Positions 24,639 through 37,200 of a stretch of 64,000 nucleotides of DNA are shown here, piece by piece. Numbering within the stretch: position 1 is the stretch's first letter; the number at the start of each line of letters is the position of its first letter. The notes beneath the pieces are model-generated. The model made no database searches. It saw only the letters and a list, made by a program, of their open reading frames with translations, and had not been told where the DNA came from. Position numbers and translations under genes: made by a program. The stretch is from Solen grandis. Its lineage: Eukaryota > Mollusca > Bivalvia > Adapedonta > Solenidae. Location of the stretch: positions 61,228,387-61,292,386 of the forward strand of contig CM037782.1 in the NCBI GenBank assembly GCA_021229015.1. Reading direction: 5' to 3'.

Positions 24639-25960
24639 GGTTGCGCTTATAAAAGAAGCTTATGTTAAACCATTGTGTTACCTTTTTGACAGAGTAATAA
24701 AGATTTGATAGACACAGTACAGCTCCATTATAAGACTATTTTGGGGTCCATCTCATTGTAATGGATTTAATGGTTTAACTAGTAATATTACTAAGTAACT
24801 TACTTCCATGATTTTACAATTTTTAATTCAAAGCCGAATGGTTCTCCGGATATCACATTTGAATAGTAATGACCTTGTTAAGGATAAGCTGGTCTGAATT
24901 CAGAGGAACCAATGACTAGCATATTGAAACCTTTATAACTTATTCAGGAATCTGTGTTACTCTCTGCTACTCAACAAATGGTCGGGGAAAATTCTCTCAC
25001 TCCCTGGCTGCACCTCTCAAATGAACCCGGTATCATTCATAATTTTGTCTTTCCCAAGTTTGTTGATGCTAGCACAGTCACTGCTCAGTGAGGATTTTGT
25101 ATTGATTTTAAATTACATCCGTAGGCGTGAGACTCAAGTTGGTGTTCCTCTGGAAACCACAGTCATTTCTCCGCAATACATTTTACCTCAGTACGTTTCT
25201 GACGTATCGCAAGTTTAATATATCACCAAGTTGGGTCTCTTCTGCAGACAAGGTCAGCATGCAGCTTTCTCTCATTTTGTGTGCAAAATTGGACGTGGAA
25301 GCGCGTTCGCGAGAGATGTTTAAATCTAGTAAAATATAGTCATCTGGTACCCCGTTCCTGGTGTATACTTGTATGGTAATGATTGTCATTATCGCAAGTG
25401 TCAATTGTAACTGATGTGAAAATTACCGATGATTGTATTAAACCACATATTTTTTTTGTTGAAAAAATACAAATTTGGTATTTCATTTCAAAATTGTGAA
25501 ATTATTTTGTCATCTGATTTGATAAGTGGAGTTATGACGCTAAATTATGCTTAAATTTATTCAATTTTTTTTTTTTTGAAATTTTTATAGTTTATAGAAC
25601 TACATTGAACATTTATTGATTTTTTTTATAGTAAAAAAAATTTGGAAAAAAAAAATGTTATTATGGTGGCATATTTCTGCCAGCCACTTATCCACTTAGC
25701 TATATTGAAACTTTTCTGAAAAATTGTCACATATTCAGTTATTATCTGGCAAGTAGAAAACTTTCGTGTTATCCTCTTAGGTATCTTAACAAGACATAAC
25801 TTCCTGTTAGTGACCACTACTGCCAGCCATATGTTCACTTAAGATAACTGGATATCTCGCCTTTTTATACGCCCGAAGGGCTGTATTATGTTATGCCGCT
25901 GGTCGTCCGTCCGTCTGTCCGTCCGTCCGTCTGTCTGTCCGTCCGTCCGTTAGCAATTTC

Positions 25961-26799
25961 GTGTCCGCTCTGTATCTTTTGAACCACTTAATATAAATGA
26001 AAACTATTTGGCAGAAGTATCACCCAGAGTGAGAGGATGTGCAGAACATAGGTTTCAGATGGCTAGGTTCAAGGTCAAGGTCACAATTCAAGGTCAAATA
26101 TCTTAACTGGTGCAAAATTAGTATTTTTGTGTCCGCTCTGTATCTTTTGACCTGCTGGATGTAAATGGAAACTATTTGGCAGAAGTATCACCCACAGTAA
26201 GAGGATGTGCAGAACATAGGTTTCAGATGGCTAGGTTCAAGGTCAAGGTCACAATTCAAGGTCAAATATCTTAACTGGAGCAAAGTAAGTATATTTGTGT
26301 CCGCTCTGTATCTTTTGACCCGCTGGATGTAAATGGAAACTATTTGGCAGAAGTATCACCCACAGTAAGAGGATGTGCAGAACATAGGTTTCAGATGGCT
26401 AGGTTCAAGGTCAAGGTCACAATTCAAGGTCAAATATCTTAACTGGTGCAAAATTAGTATTTTTGTGTCCGCTCTGTATCTTTTGACCTGCTGGATGTAA
26501 ATGGAAACTATTTGGCAGAAGTATCACCCAAGTAGAGGATGTGCAGAACATAGGTTTCAGATGGCTAGGTTAAGGTCAAGGTCACAATTAAGGTCAAATA
26601 TCTTAACTGGGCAAAGTAAGTATATTTGTGTCCGCTCTGTATCTTTTGACCCGCTGGATGTAAATGGAAACTATTTGGCAGAAGTATCACCCAGAGTGAG
26701 AGGATGTGCAGAACATAGCTTTCAGATGGCTAGGTTTAAGGTCAAGGTCACAATTTAAGGTCAAATATCTTAACTGGTGCTAAGTTAGTATTTTTGTTT
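25961..26799 (+). repeat. 168-bp tandem repeat, five units
   Basis: Units start GTGTCCGCTCTGTATCTTTT at 25961, 26129, 26297, 26465 and 26628; a sixth start is cut at 26800. The first four spacings are 168, 168, 168 and 163 bases. Each unit carries up to three TCAAGGTCA sequences. Alternation of GGTGCAAAATTAG and GGAGCAAAGTAAG suggests a higher-order dimer. The open frame 26501-26758 is a by-product. Confidence 0.92.
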
Positions 26800-26809
26800 G
26801 TGTCCGCTT

Positions 26810-26945
26810 CAAACAGATCATGACAGGTCCAACCACAGATAATAACTCCACAATTGACCTCATATTCACCAACATTGAAGACTGTATATGTGGAACCAAA
26901 GAAGCATATTACACTGACCATAAACTATGTTGGGTTAGCTGGTAA
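26810..26945 (+). pseudogene. non-LTR retrotransposon endonuclease fragment
   Basis: One frame reads DNNSTIDLIFTNIEDCI then EAYYTDHKLCWVSW and a stop. The TIDLIFTN...(S/T)DHK pattern is the end of the apurinic-type endonuclease domain of LINE elements, including the catalytic-site His. It is isolated within the foldback element, with no reverse transcriptase. Confidence 0.7.
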
Positions 26946-27472
26946 TGAGGTAACTCTTGATTAAAGCACTATTCACATAATAAGAAACATGAAAAACCTA
27001 TTTGTAGCCACTGTTATAATAAAGCCCTTGAAGATTAACATTCCAATTTTGAAAAATATTTAATATTTTTTTGGATTCCCAAGGGCGTATATTGCCCCGC
27101 TGGCTTTGTTTCAAGTTAGTCATTTAAATTATGTGGATAACAAGCATTTTTTCATATAATTATCTGGAAAAAAGCATGATATCCAGTTTACCTAAGTGAA
27201 TATATGGCTGGCAGTAGTGGGCACTAACAGACAGTTTTGTCCTGTTAAGATACCTAAGTGGATAACTTGAAAATTTTCTACTTGCCAGATACTGAGTATG
27301 TGACAATTTTTCAGAAAAGTTTCGACAGAGCTAAGTGGATAAGTGGCTGGCAGAAATATGCCACCATATGTTATTCTTAAATGACGATTTAATACTTAAG
27401 CTAGGGTAACATAAGTTCTAAATGGGCATAAAAGTTTGACATTGTAAACTGTGTTATTGAACATTACAGTGC

Positions 27473-27716
27473 TTAACCCTTTCCCTCATATATCTACTCA
27501 TTTTGACGCACTCAGTAGGTACCACATAAAGCCTGATCAGCAGAAAACCACAGCTAAACCTTACCAAATTTAATTACAAAATCCTCATTTCCAGACCACT
27601 GAGGAGCAGCGAACAGCATAAAACCTGATCAGCCTGCGAGTTACTCGCAGGCTGATCTGGTTTTATGCTGTTCGCATAGGCCTTTTCATGGTGTCCTCTA
27701 TGAGGGAAAGGGTTAA
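27473..27716 (-). mobile_element. TTAA MITE family 1, full copy
   Basis: TTAA both sides, reverse orientation, palindrome CTGCGAGTTACTCGCAG perfect. Confidence 0.92.
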
Positions 27717-28049
27717 AAAAGGAAACAATAATTGTAACTTAAAAGAATGGTTAAATGTAGAAAGGAGATAGAACATCAGATACTTTTTGCATGCAGTTTG
27801 CTCTTGCTTTCATTTGGTTCTTGCATTTAGTTTTTCACTATCTGCAAAGCATTGGTCCAATAAGGAAATGTTAGGGAGTTTGTATACAAACGATGCAATT
27901 TGTGTACTAGTAAACATGTCCTAAAATTGTAAATAATTCCTAAAATGATTAACAAGTAAAAATAAGTTGTAATATTATATTCAAGTCCTTAGATTATATA
28001 CAAGTCTGAAAGTTGTCTTTTATAATGTCTTAAAATTGTATACAGGTAC

Positions 28050-28150
28050 AGATTCTAGTCTGATCAGGGTCTGCTAGATTTTAAAGTTTTGTGAATTAAT
28101 ATTCACCAAGTCATTAATTTGTACATGAATATTCATGAGGTTAAGGGTTA
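28050..28150 (-). mobile_element. TTAA MITE family 2, terminal fragment
   Basis: GTCTGATCAGGGTCTGCTAG then GTACATGAATATTCATGAGG; most of the interior is deleted. Confidence 0.7.
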
Positions 28151-29533
28151 GGAAAGAGCTCAGCAGTATTCCTCATTTTGGAATTGTTTTTGCTTTACTA
28201 AGTCAAGTTCTGGTAATGTGGGAATCACACGTGTTAATTCATGCTGGGGTGTTGTGTCCATTTCACAAAAAAAGTTCCGGCATTTTTATCAGATGTTGGG
28301 GAAAGGGGCCTTAATATTATTCTAGGGGAAAAAAAGTCATTGGGGAAAGAAAAAATCCTGGAGTAAGGTGCAAGTTTGTGGAAAACTGCACAAATTCAAT
28401 GAATTTTTTCAAAGGGGAACAGCCCCTGGTAAAGAAGGGGAAAAAAAGCCTTGAAGTTCAACATCTTTTCATATTGTTGAGTTGAAACAGTGTAGCAAGG
28501 GTGTTCATCACTTTCAGTGTTAGCTGAAGTCCTCCTGCAAAATACTAGCAAGGACATCAGAGTTTTGAAAACAAACTAATAACTTCATAATTATATACTT
28601 CAAAAACTGACATGTTTTTCAGCATTTGAAAAAAAAGAGACTTACTACAGTTAAACTGTTTTTCCACTTTGGCCCCTCTATTAAGCGGTCAATTTCTCTT
28701 GTTCCCCAGAGTGACCGCTTAAGACATGTTTGACTGTTAAAAAAAAGCAAAAAAAAAACTAGCATCACATACATAGACATGCTCTTATTATATAGTTAAT
28801 CACTGAAGAAAACAAACTGAAATATAAAAACCAGAAAGTATGACCGTATTGGGCAAATGGGTATGGTTATGAAGGGGAAGAAGGTTTTTTTTAGTAGTAA
28901 CTGATAGCTACTGATTTAGTCCTTAAATATTAGCGATAAAGATTTGTAGTGGTGCTAATATATGGAGTTGTTCCAAGTAAGGAGTGGTCCCTTCTTGAGG
29001 GTGCCTCAGGGGGAGCTGTGTCGGGACTCTACACAGAGAGGAGTGGCATCCTGCGAGTGTGACCATCCATCGCCCCTCTCCCCGAGTATTGACATTTTGT
29101 ATGTTGGGTCTCCTCCGTTGGTGATCCGTTGTCACTCAGATATTGATTGCTCCGTGAAGGCTTACTCGCTATTGGAAGTGAAATGTGCGGCAATGCTCAT
29201 AAGATGTCAATAATCAGTGCTTAATGCAGTGTCAACTGGTTGGCATGTCATAGAGTCGGCATACAGTGCAGCACCGACCAGGCTGCCTTGTAAACAAACT
29301 TAAGGCGGCTCAGTAAATAAGATTTTTCCCTAATTACAGGCATTTTTGTTGGGACATTGTGGCGATCAGTTTGCTCCATTGGTGACCATGGTAAGCTAGT
29401 TGTGTGAGAGGACAGGAATAGTGCTTGGTTACACTATCATTTGAAACTGCGGGGGAGAGAGAAAGAACGAGAGACGTTAGGGAGTTAGTTTTTTTTTTGT
29501 GTGGGGGGGATGTTTTTTAGGTCTGTAATCCAA

Positions 29534-29775
29534 TTAACCCTTTCCCTCATAGAGGATACCATGAAAAGACCTATGCGAACAGCATAAAACCAGATCAGCC
29601 TGCGAGTAACTCACAGGCTGATCAGGTTTTATGCTGTTCGCTGCTCCTCAATGGTCTGGAAATGAGGATTTTATAATTAGATTTGGTAAGGTTTAACTGT
29701 GGTTTTCTGCAGATCAGGCTTTATGTGGTACCTATTGAGTGCATCAAAATGAGTCTATATGAGGGAAAGGGTTAA
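29534..29775 (+). mobile_element. TTAA MITE family 1, full copy
   Basis: TTAA both sides; one arm reads ACTCACAGGC, a single mismatch in the palindrome. Confidence 0.92.
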
Positions 29776-31187
29776 GATATGGGATGTGGTGAAAGGATTA
29801 GGATTAAGTTAAAGATGTTCTAGATTTAGTTGTACAAAATACACTATACTTAAGAGTATGATTTTTTAATTGGTGAATGTTTGGTATTGTTAGGTTCAAT
29901 GAAATATGCTGGATTCTGAACAAAGATGATGATAATGATGGTTAAACATTTGGGTTGTACATACTGACTTGAACATATTTTACAGATGAAATTTAAGGTC
30001 TTCTTTTATCTTTAGAATGGAGACTTCAGATCCTAGTATTAATGTCAGTATATTATCCCTATGTATCCTGTTAACACAAATGTTAGAATTTTGGTTATTA
30101 TATTTATAAACAGGATGTTTTGTATATAAAGCTTAGAACTGTCTCAATTTTTCGAGATGTAACAAGGCACAATGCCTCTGTCCATTTGCCTCTATTCATC
30201 CCATGTGATGTTGAAAACTTCAGGTGAATTATTATCTGTAGATAACGCTATTAACAAACGGTCGATCTTTAATTCATACTTTTTAGTGGCAGTTACATTT
30301 AAAGCTTTCATAATTGTCAGGTAAATTTGTCAGCTACTTACAGCAGTTCATTGCATGGCCTTAATATATATTCCTACTGATATTTGGTTTGAGTATTTGT
30401 TCGTGAAACTCATCAATAAGGCTAGAGTGACTTAGTAACAGTTTATATTATCAGTTTGAAAGGTATTCTATAATACATGATTTTCAATGTCTGTTGATAA
30501 TAGGTAGAGTTATTTTCCAGTCAATGGGTATATATCTTGATGTTTCAGACCAAAGCGTTAGATTATGTTGATGCATATTGGTTTATTGTTTTTTGAACAG
30601 GATGGGCTTGTTAGTCCACACTGCTGTGGAATGACCAGTTATGAAGTTGGGAAGGTCATGACTCTGGTTGCTATGGCAATGGGTTCTAATGCATACAAGA
30701 TGAGGAACGTGTGTTGGTGATTTTTTTTCCTGATTTGGTTTTGGTGGTATGGGTAATAAATGTTTTCATACTTCTAAAGAAATTTTTTTTTTGTATAACT
30801 TTTAACTCTATTTATGATTGTAACAGTCACTAATTTGAGTTGTCAAAGTACAGTGTAGGTGAAGAAGAGTTTGTCACTGTTAAGTCTGTTGATCCATTAC
30901 TGACTGTTTCCTCAGCGGCTGGTTTTTTTTTTCTCCCCTGCATCGATAGATCGGGGGCATATTGTTTTTGGTTTGTCTGTTTCTCACAAAACTTTAACCT
31001 TGACCATAACACTGAAGTCCTTCCACCTACAGCCTCCAAACTTCACAGGTGCATGCATTTTGATGAGCTCTGCCTGCCAGGTGACCTTGACCTTCAAATG
31101 ACCTTGACCCGCATGGTCTAAGACCCCCCAGTGGGGACATGGCATTTATTGGAACGTAGCGTTTGTTCTAAAGATGGTCTGTAGTCC

Positions 31188-31270
31188 AGTGGTTCGTGTG
31201 GTGTTTTTTACCCCAAGTCCAAACGTTGAGAGTTTGAGCCCAGTTTGGGGCATGATTTTCTCTTGAGCTC
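31188..31270 (+). repeat. tRNA-like SINE head fragment
   Basis: GTAGTCCAGTGGTTCGTGTG followed after about 45 bases by GAGAGTTTGAGCCCAG. The spacing fits pol III A and B boxes of a degenerate tRNA-derived repeat, in the SSBP intron before 31723. Confidence 0.4.
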
Positions 31271-31722
31271 CAAAGTTGGAAAACTGTGCCATGGAGAAAA
31301 ATCCGCAAGTGTTTTTAAAAAACATGTTTCCCATTTGACTTTTAAGAAGGGAAAATTAAGAAATTGCATTTCAATCAAGATCTCACCAGGGATAGGTTAA
31401 TAATGTGGGAGGCAGCAGGGCAAGGCGTCTGCAATATTGTTACTATAGGAGACATGGAAGAGTTCACAGTGAGCTTCGGAAATTAAAAGAGAGTTTCGGG
31501 ATAGTTGGTTTATGTTATGAATAATTGGTGACAGGCATTCATGAAATGTTGCGTTTAATTGTTGTAAAATACTGTGTGTTTTTTTTGCACCACTATTGCT
31601 TATGGTAGATAGAGAACAATAAACCGAGAAACATTCCCCACCCACAGCAATGACAAATGATGCACATAGTATTGATAACGAAGTTAAGATCAATATACTT
31701 TTCCAACTTTTTGTCTTTTCAG

Positions 31723-31764
31723 GGTTTTGTAAATTCAGGGTATGGGGTAAACGGGATGGCACAT
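31723..31764 (+). CDS. SSBP3: SSBP 14-codon cassette exon
   Basis: Seen: TTTTCAG acceptor, 42 bases encoding GFVNSGYGVNGMAH, then GTAAGT. Both borders are phase 0, so inclusion or skipping leaves the frame intact between AFHDY (20137) and NPSAPSPLGQ (45002). It has perfect consensus splice sites, lies in the right order between two certain exons, and is rich in Gly/Asn like the linker that follows the LUFS domain. Inference: a true exon, possibly alternatively spliced; vertebrate SSBP as I recall it goes from AFHDY almost directly to an Ala/Pro-rich APSP segment. A 137-residue minus-strand open frame (31397-31810) overlaps it and is a chance frame. Confidence 0.8.
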
Positions 31765-32889
31765 GTAAGTACTGGAGTGTTGTTTCACGTGTAATATATG
31801 TCATCATCAAGTGTCATACGGACTTACCCCACCCACCTCATTCATCATGCGTGGCCAGCTGCGCTTTGAAATCTTCTGTACCATCATAACTCTTTATTTT
31901 TACTGGTTTGCTTTTTCTGTGATTTTGTGTTATAAATCTCTAGTTTGAGCTTGTTAGATATCACTGCTTAACTTTGGTTGCTGTTCAATTAATATTTAGT
32001 TTATAGGGTAGTCATATGCCAGATCAAGGGAGTTGGTGTTTCATCTTCTGAAGGTCTAAACCACAGCACTACAGTAGTCTAGGCTAGTATCCTGGTTTGT
32101 TATTGTACTCATTTTACTATTTTAGTGCTAGATTTCATATTCACCTTCCTTTCTGTTTCCTTTTATGACTTCTTGTATGAAGACTTTGTTTTTCATTAAT
32201 ACAGTTAAAATGTGATGACTGAACATTTATTTCTGTATCTTCATTACCTGTGCAACTGTTATTAGCTTGAAACACAAATATACAAACATTCTGCAACAGA
32301 CATTGCATTATCAGTCAACACATTTTAGTGCATATTTGTTTATACCATGATGGGCTATTTTTTTTGTCTTAAGGTGTTTGACCCAATTCGACATTTCGCC
32401 ATGGTTACTAATATCCTATGACATCATAACCTTGACCCTTGGTGACCTTTGGTCACGGGCATGACTCTACATTGTGAACCATTTTGTACATTCACGCTAG
32501 AATTGAATGGACACTAGAGAAGTGCAAGAATCAGTTTTACCCTAGTAAGAAATTAAGCATATTGGGTCTCAAAGCTTTTGCAGTACATGGTTCGATGTCC
32601 ATGGCGATGCGATGCCAGGGTGGATCTGTCATGCTTGCTTTCAGGCTTCATCAGAATACAGTCTTTGTTGATTCCTTATTTGGACTGTAGTTACTCTGCA
32701 TGTCTGATTTAGTTTCATATGATTTGCTAGACCAACCCTGTAACGTTTGTTTACATGTATATTCTTGATTTTATCTATACTCCATTTTTAAATATTTCTG
32801 TATGTATTTTGTATTATGTATCTTTTGGTATAACATTATCTTTGAAGACCATGTTTTTGATATTTAAAGTGAAATTAAGCGAGCTAAAC

Positions 32890-33000
32890 TCTGGGTACTT
32901 TGATCTAGTGGTAACCTAGATGACTGCAAGGATTGTTCTTGACCTTCCCAAGGCGCAAAATACTGGTCCAACCCAGGAACTGTCAAGAGGGAATAGTATA
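32890..33000 (+). repeat. single copy of the tRNA-like/43-bp repeat family
   Basis: CTAGTGGTAACCTAGATGAC followed by GTTCTTGACCTTCCCAAGGC and ACTGGTCCAACCCAGGAA. Same head, linker and unit as 60410-60748 but with one unit, showing the pre-expansion form. Confidence 0.65.
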
Positions 33001-33973
33001 ATTGGAAGAACTTGTTTTCCAATAGATGTAAAATGAATAAGTTTAAACTTAAACATTTAAAAGTATGTGATTACACCAGAATTGCATTGTAATATTAAAA
33101 TACAGGAACAGTTGATATAAAGAAAACAATCGTGGCCTTTTAAATTTATATCACTGCTGTGTATTGACAAAATGTATAAGACATAGAGGAAGTAAAGTCG
33201 CAATGGTTTAGATGAGAGCAAGAGATAGGAGTCTGAATTGAGTGAGTAGAAGAAAGCTTTTTAGGATTGGTTTGTTATAAGTTTTGGCCTTTCTAGGACA
33301 TTGGTCTGTTAGAATATTGCTCTTTTTATGGACATTTGGTCCTTTAGGACATTGGTCTTTTAGGACAGTTGGTCCCTCTTATGGGCTAAAGTTGAGGTCT
33401 GAAAGAGTTTGTTAATTGAGGAATATTAAATGAAGAAGGCCAGATTAGGGTATTCAATAAAATGAAAGGGTTTGTCAAAGGTATTCAGGTTTTTTTTTTC
33501 CGTTAAAAATTACAAGGCTTTCAAGTGCATCCTTAAAAGTATTTGATATCATTTTTCTACACTAGGAAAAGACATTTAAGAGATTGATAAATATTTAAGT
33601 AGTGAATTAACAGTTTTGTCTGATAATTGACTTATTGCCTCATAAAGTTTCTTCTCAACAGCTTCTTTTCCATTCATATTTAATTTAAATATATCACTTA
33701 CTTTCTTGTAATTATTTTATATCTCACATATAGGATCTTGCATGTCAATTAAATGGGTTAGTTGAGTGTGGGTGTGTGTGTGATTAATTTGGTGTGTTAG
33801 ACAGTGTGTCCATAGAAATTGATTTATTGGAGGGTGTGTGGTGGAGAGGCAGTGTTGTATGTGTTGTAATTGTGAGAGTGTGTGTTGTAATTGTGCGAGT
33901 GTGTGTTGTAATAGAGTTGGTGTGAGTGATACTAATTTAGAGAGGTGGTTTATATGGTTATGTATGATTTAGA

Positions 33974-34245
33974 GGGTGTGTGTACAGGATGGTGTATCAT
34001 TTAGAGAGGTGTGTGACAGGATGGTGTATCATTTAGAGAGAGTGTGTGACAGGATGGTGTATCATTTAGAGAGGGTGTGTGACAGGATGGTGTATCATTT
34101 AGAGAGGGTGTGTGACAGGATGGTGTATCATTTAGAGAGGGTGTGTGACTGGATGGTGTATCATTTAGAGAGAGTGTGGGGACAGGATGGTGTATCATTT
34201 AGAGAGGGTGTGTGACAGGATGGTGTATCATTTAGAGAGGGATGT
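33974..34245 (+). repeat. 33-bp minisatellite, about eight units
   Basis: Units GTGTGTGACAGGATGGTGTA TCATTTAGAGAGG. Upstream (33760-33970) is GTGTGT-rich sequence from which it could have grown. Repeating open frames on both strands are artefacts. Confidence 0.92.
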
Positions 34246-37200
34246 GTGTTTGTAAGGGTGTGTTACTGAGAGGATGTGTGATGGTGAGGGTGTTACTGAG
34301 AGGATGTGTGATTTATATGTAATGCTTTCATATTTATCACTGTTTTGATTAATGTAAGATTTATTTTCAAGTATGGACAGGGCATTTTAACACATTGTGT
34401 AGTTAGGTGCTTTCCAATTGGTTTGTGAGTGGTATTTTTAAATAACCCTTTTACCCTCTTTGTCTGTGGTAACAGTACAATAAGTGAATTTTAGCTTTAT
34501 GGGGTTTAGAAATTCCTGGTTTTATTTCCAGTCAAGGAATGTTTGAAAATTTGAAATCATTTTTTGTCCGGAAGATCTGAAATTCCAGAGCAATTACGAC
34601 ATTGGATCTTGCCCCGATTCCCCGAATCCTAGTTCCCTAAATTACACAAATTCCTTACATTTCCCGTATGAACACCCACATAAAGACATGATGTGTATTT
34701 GCGTGTATCAGTGCTCATGTATAAATTATTGAAAAGATAAAGGGAAGTCTATTTAGCGATCGGCAATACCAATGGAGTGTTGACTTTTGCACACATTGGG
34801 TTAACTTATTATTCGATAGAAATGTTTCTATTGATAAAGTTTTTGAAATTTGGGTCATTGAGACGGGTAAACAATGTTTTGGTCACACTTCAGTGCCTTG
34901 TCTGGAGATATGGTGAAATTGTCAAAGTTTGTTCACTGTTTTAGAATGCTGGAGATACTTTGACAGTAGCTGTTTTTCTGTAGTGAAAAATGATGTTGGT
35001 ACTTAATACTTATTGATAATATTACAATGATGATTATGACAAATATTTGAGTCTTGATGATGATGATTTTAGAGGTAGTGATAGAGATCCAAAATGGAAA
35101 TGATGATGATGATGGATGATGATATATCCATTTGGGAAGACAGAGGATTGGAAAGTAATAACTTTAGTACACGCTTGTTGAGTGGGGCATTTGAAGCAGT
35201 ACACAGTCATGAGAAGCTATTGATTTCAAATGTAGCAATCTGTCCCTTGTCTTTACATTGAGATGGACTTCATAACTTACGATTACGCCTGTCGGTCGTG
35301 TAGCAGGTCTTGAAATGCACGCTCTTCCTCAGTCTTGCCTCAGCAGTTAACCACAACTCATGCCAGACATGCTTAAGGGCTTGGTGGCCTATTCACGGAG
35401 ACTGCTGGTCTCCTATGAAGAGGTCACAGGCGTGATTCTTGGCCCTTGACCTTTGTCAGGATTTGACTCTGCAGATTGTTTTGTTATGTTAACTCTGAGA
35501 GAGCTAGCTGATTAGTTGGTTTTTGTTTTGGTTATCCACACTTTTCTTTTGTCTTTAAGGTTTAGAGGATAGGTCTCCAGTAAGTAATTTTTACAGGATT
35601 CTGCATTTTCTTTTTAAAGGGGATATCCTATTGAAATGATACTAGTGTTGAAAGTAGCATAAAATTTTCTCTTAGGTAAAAATGGAGTTGAATTTAACAC
35701 AGTTGAATTATATGGCCAAGTGTTCTGAAGCTTTCAATGTTCTTTTGTTTGTCATTTTAGGATTTTTACTGCTGTAACATGCTGCGACTGCCTTTCTCTT
35801 TCTGAAACGTTAGCAAGAAGTAGGTTGCGGAGCTTGAAATTAGGTTAATCACAACCCATCCTTAAAACATTTTAAAACCAGGGAATGGTTTTGGAGTTAG
35901 TCACAATACTGTTGCTCTCTTTTAGCCTTTGTTTCTCTTGTCCTTATCCTTTCTTAAAAAAAAAAAGAAAAATGTTCAACTCTTCAACTAGTCCTTACCA
36001 CAGTATTCTTGTCTGTTCTCATGTTTTATTCCCCCTGCTTCAAAAATGATTCTGTTTTGGTATTTATTGATCATTTTAGACCCCACACATCTCGTTCTTT
36101 CTCTCTCTCGCCTCAGCTCACATTCCCCTTCCCTAACATTTATAAAAGGACCACCTCTATCTCCGGATAAGGCATCAGAAACACAATGCCAATAATGTCA
36201 ACATTCAGGTCATTTATCTCCCAATTTAATACTGTCATATCCTGTCGGGTGGGGCCTGATCACCTGCCCCTAGGGGCTGCCAACAGCAGGATGTGGGGCT
36301 CTGACACCTGGATCTATATACATCCCATTTCTGTAACATCAAAGAAAGATTATATACAGAGAAGATTTGGGAAACTATTGTTTGTATCAGTGAGCTTGAC
36401 TTCCTTTACAAGTAGGCTTTCCACCTCTTTCATTCATAAATCCTCCCTTCAGATATTTACATTATCCCTGTTTAGTTATGATGATCGGTTTGTTAGTGGG
36501 TCATAAAGTTCCAACTGGAGTCATATCTTGAAATCATATGGTATTACCCCGACACTCTGTAAAGATTTGTCATATTGTTTATTTTTCCCCCATGTAAGTA
36601 TATCTAAGTTTGACATATCTTTGACCCATGATTACTCATTCTTTTGTTTCCACCTGTGTGTTTGTCCATCCTTCTATCCATCTATTGTGTAGAACTGCTG
36701 AGAGAGAATCCCTATATTTATTGTGTAAATTAATGCTGTAAACACGCTAGAGTTCAGTCCTGTAGGTAGACCAGGATCTGCAGTGTGTATTGAGCACGTT
36801 GATCGTAAAGTCTGGTGGTGGTTGTAGAAGCTTTACCACATTTGTGTAGGTTATTGCTAGCAATAGAGTCATTGAGGCTCATACAGGCTGGAATAGTTTC
36901 CACTTCATATATAGAAGATTATATAAAAATGATAAAAGAACAAGGAAAAAATCTACACCTATGCCGAGTTGCCCTTGTTCGCCACTCGTATGCACTCTTA
37001 AACAGACCGAAGGGGTTATTCTTACGGATGTGTAGGAGCGAAGAAATCGTAATGCCTTCAGGGTATAAAGTTGTTCATTCTGTACAGTGTACCATGTATG
37101 TTAGTCCTGATAAAATATTTCGTTTTGTCCCAGTGTTTGAGAGGACCCCAAAAACCACAGGGGAATCGAGATGTCACTTACCTGTCCCCCTTTGTCCTTA

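Larger units (their letters stand above)
25657..27370. mobile_element. foldback element: ~200-bp inverted ends around 168-bp repeats and a captured retroelement piece
   Basis: 25657-25858 is the reverse complement of about 27178-27369 with scattered differences (for example GGTGGCATATTTCTGCCAGC versus its complement ending CCACC at 27365). Between them lie a CGCCCGAAGGGC / AAGGGCGTATA pair, a CCGT-rich microsatellite (25905-25950), five 168-bp units and a retroelement fragment. No transposase is seen. Class unknown. Confidence 0.75.
20138..31722. other. SSBP intron
   Basis: 11.6 kb bounded by GTAAGT and CAG. Contains four family 1 MITEs, family 2 pieces and the foldback element. 22700-22990 repeats AAACCCTTGAA / AAAGCCCTTGAA motifs. 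24950-25340 and 28960-29320 are G+C-richer, non-repetitive patches with no recognised coding content. Confidence 0.8.

Noticed and set aside
31397..31810. 137-codon minus-strand open frame
   Set aside because: Overlaps the supported SSBP exon at 31723-31764 on the opposite strand and has no family features.
33976..34215. Repetitive frame on both strands suggesting a low-complexity protein
   Set aside because: Product of a 33-bp minisatellite (multiple of three); no flanking coding signals.
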